Shown: positions 29,512-39,893 of the stretch, in pieces
Position numbering within the stretch: the stretch's first letter is position 1
Layout: each line of letters begins with the position of its first letter
DNA from: Pseudomonas sp. 8Z
GTDB taxonomy: Bacteria; Pseudomonadota; Gammaproteobacteria; Pseudomonadales; Pseudomonadaceae
NCBI RefSeq assembly: GCF_902506535.1
Contig: NZ_LR733827.1
Span: forward strand, 225,680-289,679
Direction of reading: 5' to 3'
DNA: 64,000 nucleotides
Translations under genes and position numbers: made by a program
The notes under the pieces: generated by a model
What the model was told of the DNA's origin: nothing
The model's database searches: none
The model's input: only the letters and a program-made list of their open reading frames with translations

Positions 29512-29541
29512 TTGACAATTCGGTGGGCTGAAACGTATGTT
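29512..29541 (+). promoter_or_regulatory. psrA promoter
   Basis: A consensus -35 TTGACA (29512-29517) and a -10 TATGTT (29536-29541) with an 18-bp spacer, about 30-35 bp before the psrA ATG. The -10 falls inside the first PsrA operator, so bound PsrA would exclude RNA polymerase. Confidence 0.7.
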
Positions 29542-29556
29542 TCAAACGATTGTTTG
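29530..29556 (+). promoter_or_regulatory. Tandem PsrA operators controlling psrA
   Basis: GAAACGTATGTTTC (29530-29543) and CAAACGATTGTTTG (29543-29556) both fit the published PsrA pattern (G/C)AAAC-N2-4-GTTT(G/C) and share one base. They sit 15-40 bp before the psrA start codon, consistent with the known autorepression of psrA, relieved by long-chain fatty acids. Confidence 0.88.
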
Positions 29557-29570
29557 TCTGGTGATAAGTC

Positions 29571-30278
29571 ATGGCTCAGTCTGAAACCGTTGAACGCATT
29601 CTCGATGCAGCGGAGCAGCTATTCGCGGAGAAAGGCTTCGCTGAAACGTCGCTGCGCCTGATCACCAGCAAGGCTGGGGTTAACCTGGCTGCTGTCAATT
29701 ACCACTTCGGTTCCAAGAAAGCACTGATTCAAGCGGTCTTTTCGCGCTTTCTAGGGCCGTTTTGCGCCAGCCTGGAAAAAGAACTGGATCGCCGCCAGGG
29801 TAAGATCGAGGCTCAGTTTACGCTTGAGGAGCTGCTTGAGTTGTTGGTAGAGCAGGCGCTGGCCGTCAAGCCGCGTAGTGGCAATGATCTGTCGATCTTC
29901 ATGCGTCTGCTGGGATTGGCCTTCAGTCAGAGCCAAGGGCACCTGCGCAAATATCTCGAAGAGGTGTACGGCAAGGTGTTTCGCCGCTACATGCTGCTGG
30001 TGCACGATGCCGCACCGCGTATCCCGCCGTTGGAGTTGTTCTGGCGTGTGCATTTCATGCTCGGCGCTGCGGCGTTCAGCATGTCCGGTATCAAGGCGCT
30101 GCGCGCCATGGCAGAAACGGATTTCGGCGTGCATACCTCCATCGAGCAGGTGATGCGTATGATGGTGCCGTTCCTCGCAGCCGGTATGCGTTCTGAAACT
30201 GGTGTTGCCGATCCGCAACTGGCGGCAGCTCAGCTCAAGCCGCGCAACAAGACCGCGAGCGCGCCAACCAAGGCGTGA
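29571..30278 (+). CDS. psrA: TetR-family regulator PsrA
   Basis: PsrA senses long-chain fatty acids. It represses fadBA and its own gene and activates rpoS in fluorescent pseudomonads and P. aeruginosa. The 235-residue protein opens with a TetR helix-turn-helix, [51 protein letters not shown], followed by a helical ligand domain. The C-terminal extension ends in a basic tail ([13 protein letters not shown]). Identity is supported by tandem matches to the PsrA site in its promoter, by adjacency to lexA as in P. aeruginosa, and by the fadBA operon 6.7 kb away. Confidence 0.95.
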   Translation: MAQSETVERILDAAEQLFAEKGFAETSLRLITSKAGVNLAAVNYHFGSKKALIQAVFSRFLGPFCASLEKELDRRQGKIEAQFTLEELLELLVEQALAVKPRSGNDLSIFMRLLGLAFSQSQGHLRKYLEEVYGKVFRRYMLLVHDAAPRIPPLELFWRVHFMLGAAAFSMSGIKALRAMAETDFGVHTSIEQVMRMMVPFLAAGMRSETGVADPQLAAAQLKPRNKTASAPTKA

Positions 30279-30319
30279 CAGCGATGGGCTCGCCTGGCGT
30301 CATCCGCTAAGCTAGCCGC

Positions 30320-30847
30320 ATGCTGGATCTCGACCTGCTGCACATTTCCATTGCCGACCAGATGCTCTACGGCCTGAAGGCCGGGCGTCTGTGCGTACGT
30401 GTTCCTGTATCAACGGCGCTCAATGGGGCGGGCGAGCGCAACGGTAGCGGCTGCACACCGCGCGGTCTGCATCAGGTACGTGCACGTATCGGTGCGGGAT
30501 TGCCTCTGGCGGCCGTGTTGCGCGCTCGGCGCTGGACGGGTGAGGTTTGGTCGCCGCATTTGCATCAGCAGTTCCCGCGGCGAGACTGGATTCTGACGCG
30601 GATTCTTTGGTTGAGCGGTCTGGAGCCTGGGCGCAATCGCCTGGGACAGGTCGACACCTTTCGCCGCTATATCTATCTACATGGCACGCCGGATACGGAA
30701 CCCATGGGTACTGCGCTGTCCCATGGCTGCATTCGCCTATGCAATACCGACATGCTGGCGCTTTTTGAGCGCGTCCCTCTGTATTGCCGGGTGTTTATCG
30801 ATGAGGCGCCCTGCCCACAGTGGTCTGCAGGTCACGACTTTCAATAA
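30320..30847 (+). CDS. L,D-transpeptidase (YkuD domain), no visible signal peptide
   Basis: A 175-residue single YkuD domain. L,D-transpeptidases cross-link meso-DAP residues or attach proteins to peptidoglycan through a catalytic cysteine. The active-site signature is present: HGTPDTEPMGTALSHGCIRL, with His121, His135 and Cys137. The protein starts MLDLDLLHISIADQMLYGL, already part of the domain, and has no signal peptide or membrane anchor, unusual for a periplasmic enzyme. ATG 30320 lacks a clear ribosome binding site. It lies 41 bp after psrA and 11 bp before nagZ, a peptidoglycan recycling gene, so it may act in the cell on recycled muropeptides; that is inference. Confidence 0.82.
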   Translation: MLDLDLLHISIADQMLYGLKAGRLCVRVPVSTALNGAGERNGSGCTPRGLHQVRARIGAGLPLAAVLRARRWTGEVWSPHLHQQFPRRDWILTRILWLSGLEPGRNRLGQVDTFRRYIYLHGTPDTEPMGTALSHGCIRLCNTDMLALFERVPLYCRVFIDEAPCPQWSAGHDFQ

Positions 30848-30858
30848 GGAATATTCCC

Positions 30859-31857
30859 ATGCAAGGTTCTTTGATGATGGACATTGGCGGCGCTTGGTTG
30901 ACCGCCGAGGACCGTCAGATGCTGCGCCAGCCCGAGGTGGGCGGCTTGATCATTTTCGCTCGTAATATCGAATCCCCTCGTCAGGTACGCGAGCTGTGCC
31001 AGAGCATTCGCGCAGTGCGCCCGGACTTGCTGTTGGCAGTTGATCAGGAGGGGGGGCGTGTGCAGCGTCTGCGTCAGGGCTTTGTGCGTTTGCCTGCGAT
31101 GCGTGCTATCGCTGACAACGACAATGCTGAAGTGTTGGCTGAGCATTGTGGCTGGTTGATGGCGACCGAAGTGCAGGCGGTGGGTCTGGACTTGAGTTTT
31201 GCTCCCGTGCTTGACCTTGATCATCAGCGCAGCGCCGTGGTTGGTAGTCGTGCATTCGAAGGCGACCCGCAGCGTGCCGCCAGGCTGGCGGGGGCGTTCA
31301 TTCGAGGCATGCACCAGGCTGGCATGGCGGCTACCGGCAAGCACTTTCCGGGGCACGGTTGGGCCGAGGCTGACTCCCATGTCGCTATTCCGGTTGATGA
31401 GCGCAGTCTCGATGAGATTCGCGCCTGTGACATGCAGCCGTTTCGTTTGCTGGGCACTGAGCTGGATGCAGTGATGCCCGCTCATGTGATTTATCCGCAG
31501 GTCGATGAACAGCCTGCTGGTTTCTCGCGTCGTTGGCTGCAAGACATCCTGCGTGGTGAGTTGGGCTTTGATGGGGTGATTTTCAGTGATGACCTGTCGA
31601 TGGCCGGGGCTCATGTTGCAGGTGATGCTGGGCAGCGTATCGAGGCGGCGCTAGTGGCTGGCTGTGACATGGGTTTGGTGTGCAATGACCGCGCAGCCGC
31701 TGAGGTGGCCCTGGCGGCTTTGCAGCGCTTACAGGTGAAGCCGGCGCAGCGTTTGGCGCGTATGCGCGGGCGAGGTTATGCCAGCACTGATTATCAGGCA
31801 GCACCGCGTTGGTCGCAGGCTATTGCGGCTTTGCGCGCTGCCCAGTTGCTGGAGTAA
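30859..31857 (+). CDS. nagZ: Beta-N-acetylhexosaminidase NagZ (family 3 glycosidase)
   Basis: NagZ removes GlcNAc from 1,6-anhydro-muropeptides in the cytoplasm during peptidoglycan recycling. Its product acts as the AmpR inducer in species with ampC. The 332-residue protein has DQEGGRVQRLR (62-72), GKHFPGHG, the Asp-His pair in EADSHVAIPVD (Asp172, His174) and the nucleophile in FSDDLSMAG (Asp244). ATG 30859 follows AAGGAA by eight bases and gives the family start MQGSLMMDIGG; the open frame from 30820 is rejected. It precedes mtaP by 6 bp. Confidence 0.96.
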   Translation: MQGSLMMDIGGAWLTAEDRQMLRQPEVGGLIIFARNIESPRQVRELCQSIRAVRPDLLLAVDQEGGRVQRLRQGFVRLPAMRAIADNDNAEVLAEHCGWLMATEVQAVGLDLSFAPVLDLDHQRSAVVGSRAFEGDPQRAARLAGAFIRGMHQAGMAATGKHFPGHGWAEADSHVAIPVDERSLDEIRACDMQPFRLLGTELDAVMPAHVIYPQVDEQPAGFSRRWLQDILRGELGFDGVIFSDDLSMAGAHVAGDAGQRIEAALVAGCDMGLVCNDRAAAEVALAALQRLQVKPAQRLARMRGRGYASTDYQAAPRWSQAIAALRAAQLLE

Positions 31858-32604
<747 letters not shown>

Positions 32605-32612
32605 AGGGTGAA

Positions 32613-32677
32613 AAGGGCTGCCTTGCCTGACCTTCGCTCGCTACGTTTTCACTCAGTCTGTTAGCGGCCCTTTCTGT
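32613..32677. terminator. Candidate bidirectional terminator between mtaP and csiV
   Basis: AAAGGGC just after the mtaP stop pairs with GCCCTTT near 32668-32675, followed by CTGTTTT on the plus strand. The loop is long (about 45 nt), so this is weak. The genes converge across 86 bp. Confidence 0.4.
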
Positions 32678-32690
32678 TTTGCGTGCAGGC

Positions 32691-33212
32691 TTAAAGCGGG
32701 CTGACGCGAATGAGGGCGCCGAGGCTGCCATGATCGAGATAAGTCAGGCTGTTGTCTTTAAGGCGTTGGGCAATTTTCATGTGCTCACTGGCCTCGACCA
32801 GACCGTCGGTGGTGAAGCGATTGATCCAAAGCTCGATATCCAGATCGGTGAAGCGATCCTGTACGAAGCTGAGTGTGCCTTCGACTGGGTAGTGGCCAAG
32901 CTGGCTTTGCCCGCTCGTTACGGCAACACGGCTAGGTGTGTCGCTCATGGTTTGGCTCCAGGCTTTGTGTAATAGCACCTGATAGCCGTTGTTTGGGTTG
33001 AGTTTGGCGGCTTCGCTATCCAGTGCTGTGGCGCGCTCGTTGCCGGTGATTGGCAGGGCAGTACCGGCCCAGTCGTCCGGTGCGATTTTCGGCGCGAGCA
33101 CGGCCTCGCCAGGTTGGCGGAACACCAGTAGCTCCACCTGGTATAGGCGTTCAGCGAAGGCGCTTGGTGCGAGTAAGCAGAGCAGCAGGGCAATCAGGTG
33201 CAGTGGGCGCAT
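32691..33212 (-). CDS. csiV: CsiV family exported protein
   Basis: A 173-residue periplasmic protein with a clear signal peptide (MRPLHLIALLLCLLAPSAFA, cleaved before ERLYQVELLVFRQP). The YQVELLVFR start, the YQVLLHKAWSQ strand and the GTLSFVQDRFTDLDIELWINR block are the CsiV family core. CsiV was described in Shewanella as a peptidoglycan-associated partner of an outer-membrane lipoprotein needed for cell wall synthesis; the role in Pseudomonas is not established. It lies 11 bp downstream of mfd and is probably cotranscribed with it. Confidence 0.82.
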   Translation of the reverse strand: MRPLHLIALLLCLLAPSAFAERLYQVELLVFRQPGEAVLAPKIAPDDWAGTALPITGNERATALDSEAAKLNPNNGYQVLLHKAWSQTMSDTPSRVAVTSGQSQLGHYPVEGTLSFVQDRFTDLDIELWINRFTTDGLVEASEHMKIAQRLKDNSLTYLDHGSLGALIRVSPL

Positions 33213-33223
33213 TTAAGAGTCCT

Positions 33224-36200
33224 TCAGGTGGTGGGTGCAAGGCATTCGAACAGGGCTTCCAGGGTGTTGAAGCGTTCTTCTGCGCGCTCCATCGGTATCT
33301 GGATCTTGAAGACGGTGGCGCCTTCGAATTTGTAGCGTTTGGGCTGGGTCTGGATCAGTTTGATCAGCGTCAATGGGTCGACGCAGGTTTCGGCGGCAAA
33401 TTCGATACGACCGCCCTGTGGCCCTGCGTCGACCTTGGTGATGCCGAGCTTTTCTGCCTGCAGTTTGAGTAGGGTCAGGCGCATCAGATGCTTGGCAGGC
33501 TCCGGCAGTAGGCCGAAGCGATCGATCATCTCCACCTGCAGTTCTTTCAGGCCGTCCTCGTCGGTAGCCGAGGCGATGCGCTTGTACAGGATCAGCCGTG
33601 CATGCACGTCGGGCAGGTAGTCCTCGGGGATCAGCGCGGGGACGCGCAGGTTGATCTCCGGGCCGCCGCCCAGTGGCTGGTCGAGGTTGGGCTGCTCGCC
33701 TTTCTGGATGGCCTTGACCGCGCGTTCGAGCATTTCCATGTACAGGGTGAAGCCGACGGCCTGGATCTGCCCGCTCTGGCCGTCGCCGAGCAACTCGCCG
33801 GCGCCGCGGATTTCTAGGTCGTGGGTGGCCAGGATGAAGCCGGCGCCGAGATCCTGAGCGCCTGCGATGGCTTCCAGACGCTTCTGTGCGTCTTCGGTCA
33901 TGTTCTTGCGCGGCGGGGTGAGCAGGTAGGCATAAGCCTGGTGGTGACTGCGGCCAACGCGGCCGCGTAGCTGGTGTAGCTGGGCCAGACCGAACTTGTC
34001 GGCACGTTCGATGATGATGGTGTTGGCGCTGGGCACGTCGATGCCGGTTTCGATGATGGTCGAGGCCACCAGCACATTGAAGCGCTTGTGGTAGAAGTCG
34101 CTCATCACCTGTTCCAGCTCGCGCTCGCGCATCTGTCCGTGGCCAACGCCGATACGCGCTTCCGGCACCAGTTCGGCCAGATCGGCGGCGCATTTCTCGA
34201 TGGTCTTAACATCGTTGTGCAAGTAGTACACTTGGCCGCCACGCAGCAGCTCGCGCAGCAGCGCTTCCTTGATGGTCGGCTTGTTCTCCTCCATCACGAA
34301 GGTACGCACCGACAGGCGCCGCGCCGGTGGCGTGGCGATGATCGACAGGTCGCGCATGCCAGCCACGGCCATGTTCAGGGTGCGCGGGATCGGCGTAGCG
34401 GTGAGGGTGAGGATATCCACCTCGCTGCGCAGCGCCTTGAGCTGCTCTTTCTGGCGCACGCCAAAACGGTGTTCTTCGTCGATGATCACCAGGCCTAGGT
34501 TGTGGAATTTTACATCGTCCTGCAGCAGCTTGTGGGTGCCGATGACGATGTCCACCTTGCCTTCGGCGAGCTGTTGCACGGCGCCTTCGACTTCCTTGGC
34601 GCTCTTGAAGCGGCTCATCACCTCGACCTTCACCGGCCAGTCGGCGAAGCGGTCGCGGAAGCTGTTGTAGTGCTGTTGGGCGAGCAGGGTGGTGGGCACC
34701 AGCACGGCCACCTGCTTGCCGCTGTGCACGGCGATAAAGGCGGCGCGCATGGCCACTTCGGTCTTGCCGAAGCCGACATCGCCGCAGACCAGGCGATCCA
34801 TCGGCTTGCCAGCCAGCATGTCACTGCGCACGGCGTCGATGGCGGTCTGCTGATCGGGCGTTTCCTCGAAGGGGAAGCCGGCGCTGAAGGTGGCGTAGTC
34901 CACTGCTGGGTCTTGGAAGGCGAAGCCTTCGCGGGCAGCGCGGCGGGCGTAGATGTCGAGCAGTTCGGCGGCGACGTCGCGCACCTGTTCGGCGGCCTTG
35001 CGCTTGGCCTTCTGCCAGACTTCCGAACCCAGGCGGTGCAGCGGTGCGAGAGCGTCGTCGCTGCCGCTGTAGCGGGCGATCAGGTGCAGGCTGGCCACTG
35101 GCACATAGAGCTTGGCCTCGTCGGCGTACTGTAGGGTGAGGAATTCGGCAGCCTGGGCGTCAAACTCCATGGTCACCAGGCCCAGGTAGCGGCCGACGCC
35201 ATGATCGATATGCACCACCGGCGCGCCCTCGCGCAGCTCGGTGAGGTTCTTGATTACGTTGTCGCCGCCTTCGCGGCCTTTCTCGCGGCGACGACGTTGC
35301 ATCACGCGCTGGCCAAATAGCGGGTTTTCCGGGATGAGTGCCAGCTCGTCGAGCAGCAGGCCCTCATCCAGCGGCGCGATGCAGATATTAAGGCGTTCCG
35401 TGCTGGCGACGAATGCCGACCAGCCGTCGACTTCCTTGGGCTTGAGCTTGAGGCGGGCGAGCAGTTCCAGCAGCACTTCGCGGCGACCGGCCGACTCGGC
35501 GCAGAACAGCACGCGGCCCTGATACTCCTCGATGAAGCGGCGCAGGGCAGCCAGCGGCTCGCCGGCCTTGGCCTGGATCGCCAGGTCGGGCAGGGCGCGT
35601 GCGTCGAAGCGGGTCTGGCCGACGCCTGGCTCGATGTCGTCCTGATTGACCACCACGCGTGGCCAGTTCTTCAGGCGCGCGAAGCAGTCTTCGACCGGCA
35701 GGAAGATGTCGGCTGGCGGCAGCAGCGGACGCTCGGGGTCGACGCGGCGGTCTTCGTAGCGGTTGCGCGCATCCTGCCAGAACTGTTCGGCGGCTTTCTC
35801 GATACCCGGCAGGGAGAACACCTGGGTATCGCTCGGCAGGTAGTCGAACAGGGTGCCGGTTTCTTCGAAGAACAGTGGCAGGTAGTACTCGATACCGGCC
35901 GGGGTGATGCCGCTGGACAGATCCTGATAGATCGGGCAGCGGCGAAAATCCACGTCGAAGCGCTCGCGGAAACGGCCGCGGAAATCGGTGACGGCTTTCT
36001 TTTCCAGTGGAAACTCACGCGCCGGCAGCAGGCGGATCGACTCGACCTTGTCCACCGAGCGCTGGGTTTCCGGGTCGAAGGTGCGCAGGGTCTCGATTTC
36101 GTCGTCGAACAGGTCGATGCGGTAGGGCGTCTCGCTGCCCATGGGGAACAGGTCGATCAGCGCGCCGCGTACGGCGAACTCGCCGTGCTCGTAGACCGTA

Positions 36201-36676
36201 TCGACGCAGCGGTAGCCGCCCGCTTCGAGGCGGGCGCGCATTTCCTCGACATCGAGTTTCTGTCCAACGTCCAATACCAGGCCGCTACCGAGCAGAAAAC
36301 GCTTTGGAGCCAGGCGATGTAGGGCTGTGGTGATAGGCACTACCAGAATGCCGCTGGCCAGCTCCGGCAAACGGTAGAGCGTGGCGATGCGCTGGGAAAT
36401 AATGTCCTGGTGCGGTGAGAACACGTCGTAAGGCAGCGTTTCCCAGTCGGGGAAATGCAGCACCGGCAGGTCGGGAGCGAAGAAGGCCAGCTCCTCCTGC
36501 AGGCGCTCGGCGCTCTGACTGCCCTCGGTCAGTACCAGGGTGAAGCGTTTGGCGCCGCTGGCGGCTGCGGCGATGGCCAGCGAGATCGCTGCACCGGGCA
36601 GGTTGCCCCATTGCTGCTTGCCGGCGCTGGATGGCAGGGCGGGGAGTCTGAGTACGGACGCGGTCGTTGCGGACAC
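33224..36676 (-). CDS. mfd: Transcription-repair coupling factor Mfd
   Basis: Mfd displaces RNA polymerase stalled at DNA lesions and recruits UvrA. The 1150-residue protein shows the UvrB-like N-terminal domain (LPVLHFPDWETLPYDVFSPHQDIISQR), the RNA polymerase interaction domain (EGAPVVHIDHGVGRYLGLVTM), then the RecG-like motor: Walker A CGDVGFGKTEVA near residue 635, DEEHRFGVRQKE, LTATPIPRT, and motif VI QLRGRVGRSHHQAYAYLL, and the C-terminal TRCF domain. The start is GTG 36676, giving MSATTASVLRLPALP. It is divergent from the GAPDH gene. Confidence 0.97.
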   Translation of the reverse strand: MSATTASVLRLPALPSSAGKQQWGNLPGAAISLAIAAAASGAKRFTLVLTEGSQSAERLQEELAFFAPDLPVLHFPDWETLPYDVFSPHQDIISQRIATLYRLPELASGILVVPITTALHRLAPKRFLLGSGLVLDVGQKLDVEEMRARLEAGGYRCVDTVYEHGEFAVRGALIDLFPMGSETPYRIDLFDDEIETLRTFDPETQRSVDKVESIRLLPAREFPLEKKAVTDFRGRFRERFDVDFRRCPIYQDLSSGITPAGIEYYLPLFFEETGTLFDYLPSDTQVFSLPGIEKAAEQFWQDARNRYEDRRVDPERPLLPPADIFLPVEDCFARLKNWPRVVVNQDDIEPGVGQTRFDARALPDLAIQAKAGEPLAALRRFIEEYQGRVLFCAESAGRREVLLELLARLKLKPKEVDGWSAFVASTERLNICIAPLDEGLLLDELALIPENPLFGQRVMQRRRREKGREGGDNVIKNLTELREGAPVVHIDHGVGRYLGLVTMEFDAQAAEFLTLQYADEAKLYVPVASLHLIARYSGSDDALAPLHRLGSEVWQKAKRKAAEQVRDVAAELLDIYARRAAREGFAFQDPAVDYATFSAGFPFEETPDQQTAIDAVRSDMLAGKPMDRLVCGDVGFGKTEVAMRAAFIAVHSGKQVAVLVPTTLLAQQHYNSFRDRFADWPVKVEVMSRFKSAKEVEGAVQQLAEGKVDIVIGTHKLLQDDVKFHNLGLVIIDEEHRFGVRQKEQLKALRSEVDILTLTATPIPRTLNMAVAGMRDLSIIATPPARRLSVRTFVMEENKPTIKEALLRELLRGGQVYYLHNDVKTIEKCAADLAELVPEARIGVGHGQMRERELEQVMSDFYHKRFNVLVASTIIETGIDVPSANTIIIERADKFGLAQLHQLRGRVGRSHHQAYAYLLTPPRKNMTEDAQKRLEAIAGAQDLGAGFILATHDLEIRGAGELLGDGQSGQIQAVGFTLYMEMLERAVKAIQKGEQPNLDQPLGGGPEINLRVPALIPEDYLPDVHARLILYKRIASATDEDGLKELQVEMIDRFGLLPEPAKHLMRLTLLKLQAEKLGITKVDAGPQGGRIEFAAETCVDPLTLIKLIQTQPKRYKFEGATVFKIQIPMERAEERFNTLEALFECLAPTT

Positions 36677-36754
36677 TGGCGGCTCACGATCATGACGAAA
36701 GGCTCGGAATTGTAGCGGGGCTTGGTGGTCAATGTCAGTCGCGACAGGCGCGCA

Positions 36755-36783
36755 TTGCTCATGCAGGCGCTCGCCGTCATAAT
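36755..36783 (+). promoter_or_regulatory. Sigma-70 promoter of the GAPDH gene
   Basis: TTGCTC (36755-36760) and CATAAT (36778-36783) are separated by exactly 17 bp, about 43 bp before the GTG start. Confidence 0.7.
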
Positions 36784-36825
36784 GTAGCCCCTTTTTTCAG
36801 CCCCTACATGTAGAAGGTACTGCCC

Positions 36826-38274
36826 GTGACTCAGAAGCCCGACCAGTGTCTCGGTGAATGGATCGATCGTGAAGCCCTCGCGGAAGCCATGATTCCGCTG
36901 ATTGGCCAGCTCTACCGCAACAACAATGTGGTGACCTCGATTTATGGCCGTGGCCTGATCAATCGTTCGGTCATCGACATTCTCAAGGCCCACCGTTTCG
37001 CCCGCCATCGCTTGGCCGAAGAGGCTGAGCTGTCCGTGCACGATACCTTCCCCATGCTCAAAACCATGAGCGAGCTGAAGCTCGGTGCTGCCTCTGTTGA
37101 TCTGGGCAAGCTGGTTGCCAAGTTCAAGGCCGAGGGTGCTGGTCGCAGCGTTGAGCAGTTCGTCAAGGACGAGCTGGCCGATGTGGTTGGTAAGCAGAAC
37201 GGCTCGGCGCGTGAAGGTACTGACGTGGTGCTGTACGGTTTCGGCCGTATTGGCCGTCTGCTGGCACGTATCCTGATCGAGAAGACCGGTGGTGGTGATG
37301 GCCTGCGTCTGCGTGCCATTGTCGTGCGTAAGGGCGCGAGCAATGATCTGGTCAAGCGTGCCAGCCTGCTGCGTCGTGATTCGGTGCATGGCAAGTTCAA
37401 TGGCACCATCACCATCGATGAAGAAAATAGCACCCTGACTGCCAACGGCAATCTGATTCAGGTGATTTACGCCAAGGATCCGAAAGAAGTCGATTACACC
37501 CAGTACGGCATCAAGAATGCACTGCTGGTGGATAACACCGGTGTATGGCGTGATGCCGAGGGTCTGGGGCAGCACCTGCAGTGTCCGGGCGTTGATCGCG
37601 TAGTGCTGACCGCGCCGGGCAAGGGCGCGCTGAAGAACATTGTGCACGGCATCAACCACAGCGAAATCACCGCTGAGGACAAGATCATTTCGGCTGCTTC
37701 CTGCACCACCAACGCCATCGTGCCGGTGCTCAAGGCCGTTAATGATCAGTACGGTATCGTCAACGGTCACGTCGAGACTGTTCACTCGTACACCAACGAC
37801 CAGAACTTGATCGACAACTTCCATAAAGGCAGTCGTCGTGGTCGTAGCGCCGCGCTGAACATGGTCATCACCGAGACCGGTGCGGCCACCGCAGCCGCCA
37901 AGGCGCTGCCGGTGCTGAAAGGCAAGCTGACCGGCAATGCCATTCGCGTACCGACGCCGAACGTGTCCATGGCCATCCTCAACCTGAACCTGGAGAAGGC
38001 TACCAGCCGCGAAGAGATCAACGAGTATCTGCGTCAGATGGCCATGCACTCGGATCTGCAGAAGCAGATCGACTTCGTCAGCTCGCAGGAAGTGGTGTCG
38101 ACCGACTTCGTTGGTTCGCGTCATGCCGGTGTGGTCGATGCCGAAGCCACCATCGCCAACGATAACCGCGTCGTGCTGTACGTCTGGTACGACAATGAGT
38201 TCGGTTATAGCTGCCAGGTGGTGCGTGTGATGGAAGATATGGCCGGGGTCAACCCGCCAGCCTTTCCCCGCTGA
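36826..38274 (+). CDS. Long-form glyceraldehyde-3-phosphate dehydrogenase with N-terminal extension
   Basis: GAPDH interconverts glyceraldehyde 3-phosphate and 1,3-bisphosphoglycerate using NAD(P). This 482-residue form carries about 130 extra N-terminal residues before the Rossmann motif GFGRIGRLLA (138-147). The extension is helical (WIDREALAEAMIPLIGQLYRNNNVV...RSVIDILKAHRFARHRLAEE) and not part of classical GAPDH (about 335 residues). The catalytic cysteine is Cys293 in ISAASCTTNAIVP, followed by VETVHSYTNDQN and VLYVWYDNEFGYS. The start is GTG 36826. It is the counterpart of PA3001 by position; such forms are thought to favour gluconeogenesis, which is inference here. Confidence 0.93.
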   Translation: MTQKPDQCLGEWIDREALAEAMIPLIGQLYRNNNVVTSIYGRGLINRSVIDILKAHRFARHRLAEEAELSVHDTFPMLKTMSELKLGAASVDLGKLVAKFKAEGAGRSVEQFVKDELADVVGKQNGSAREGTDVVLYGFGRIGRLLARILIEKTGGGDGLRLRAIVVRKGASNDLVKRASLLRRDSVHGKFNGTITIDEENSTLTANGNLIQVIYAKDPKEVDYTQYGIKNALLVDNTGVWRDAEGLGQHLQCPGVDRVVLTAPGKGALKNIVHGINHSEITAEDKIISAASCTTNAIVPVLKAVNDQYGIVNGHVETVHSYTNDQNLIDNFHKGSRRGRSAALNMVITETGAATAAAKALPVLKGKLTGNAIRVPTPNVSMAILNLNLEKATSREEINEYLRQMAMHSDLQKQIDFVSSQEVVSTDFVGSRHAGVVDAEATIANDNRVVLYVWYDNEFGYSCQVVRVMEDMAGVNPPAFPR

Positions 38275-38292
38275 TCAGCGGCAAGCATGAAC

Positions 38293-38322
38293 AACGGGAG
38301 CTCAGGCTCCCGTTTTGTTTTT
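38293..38322 (+). terminator. Terminator after the GAPDH gene
   Basis: AACGGGAGC (38293-38301), loop TCAG, GCTCCCGTT (38306-38314), then TTGTTTTTC. A perfect 9-bp stem with a T-rich tail, about 20 bp after the stop. Confidence 0.93.
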
Positions 38323-38492
38323 CTGGCAAGTCTGGGTGAGGGCAGACTGTTGCCGACTGTTACCGAAGCGCCAAAAAAACAAGTGCTTGGGTGGTCAGTG
38401 TGGGGGGGCATCTCTATAATTGAGCGGTTTTTTACCCAGGTTATGCACCTTCATTCATGCCCGCAATACGCTGGCGTGGGTAGCCCTATTAG

Positions 38493-39890
<1,398 letters not shown>

Positions 39891-39893
39891 TCC

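Noticed and set aside
33213..34193. 326-residue Arg/Pro-rich minus-strand frame inside mfd
   Set aside because: An alternative frame of mfd on the same strand; composition is typical of frame-shifted GC-rich coding DNA.
36529..38124. 531-residue open frame on the minus strand opposite the GAPDH gene
   Set aside because: Shadow frame spanning two real genes (mfd start and GAPDH), rich in His and Asn as expected from the complement of coding DNA.
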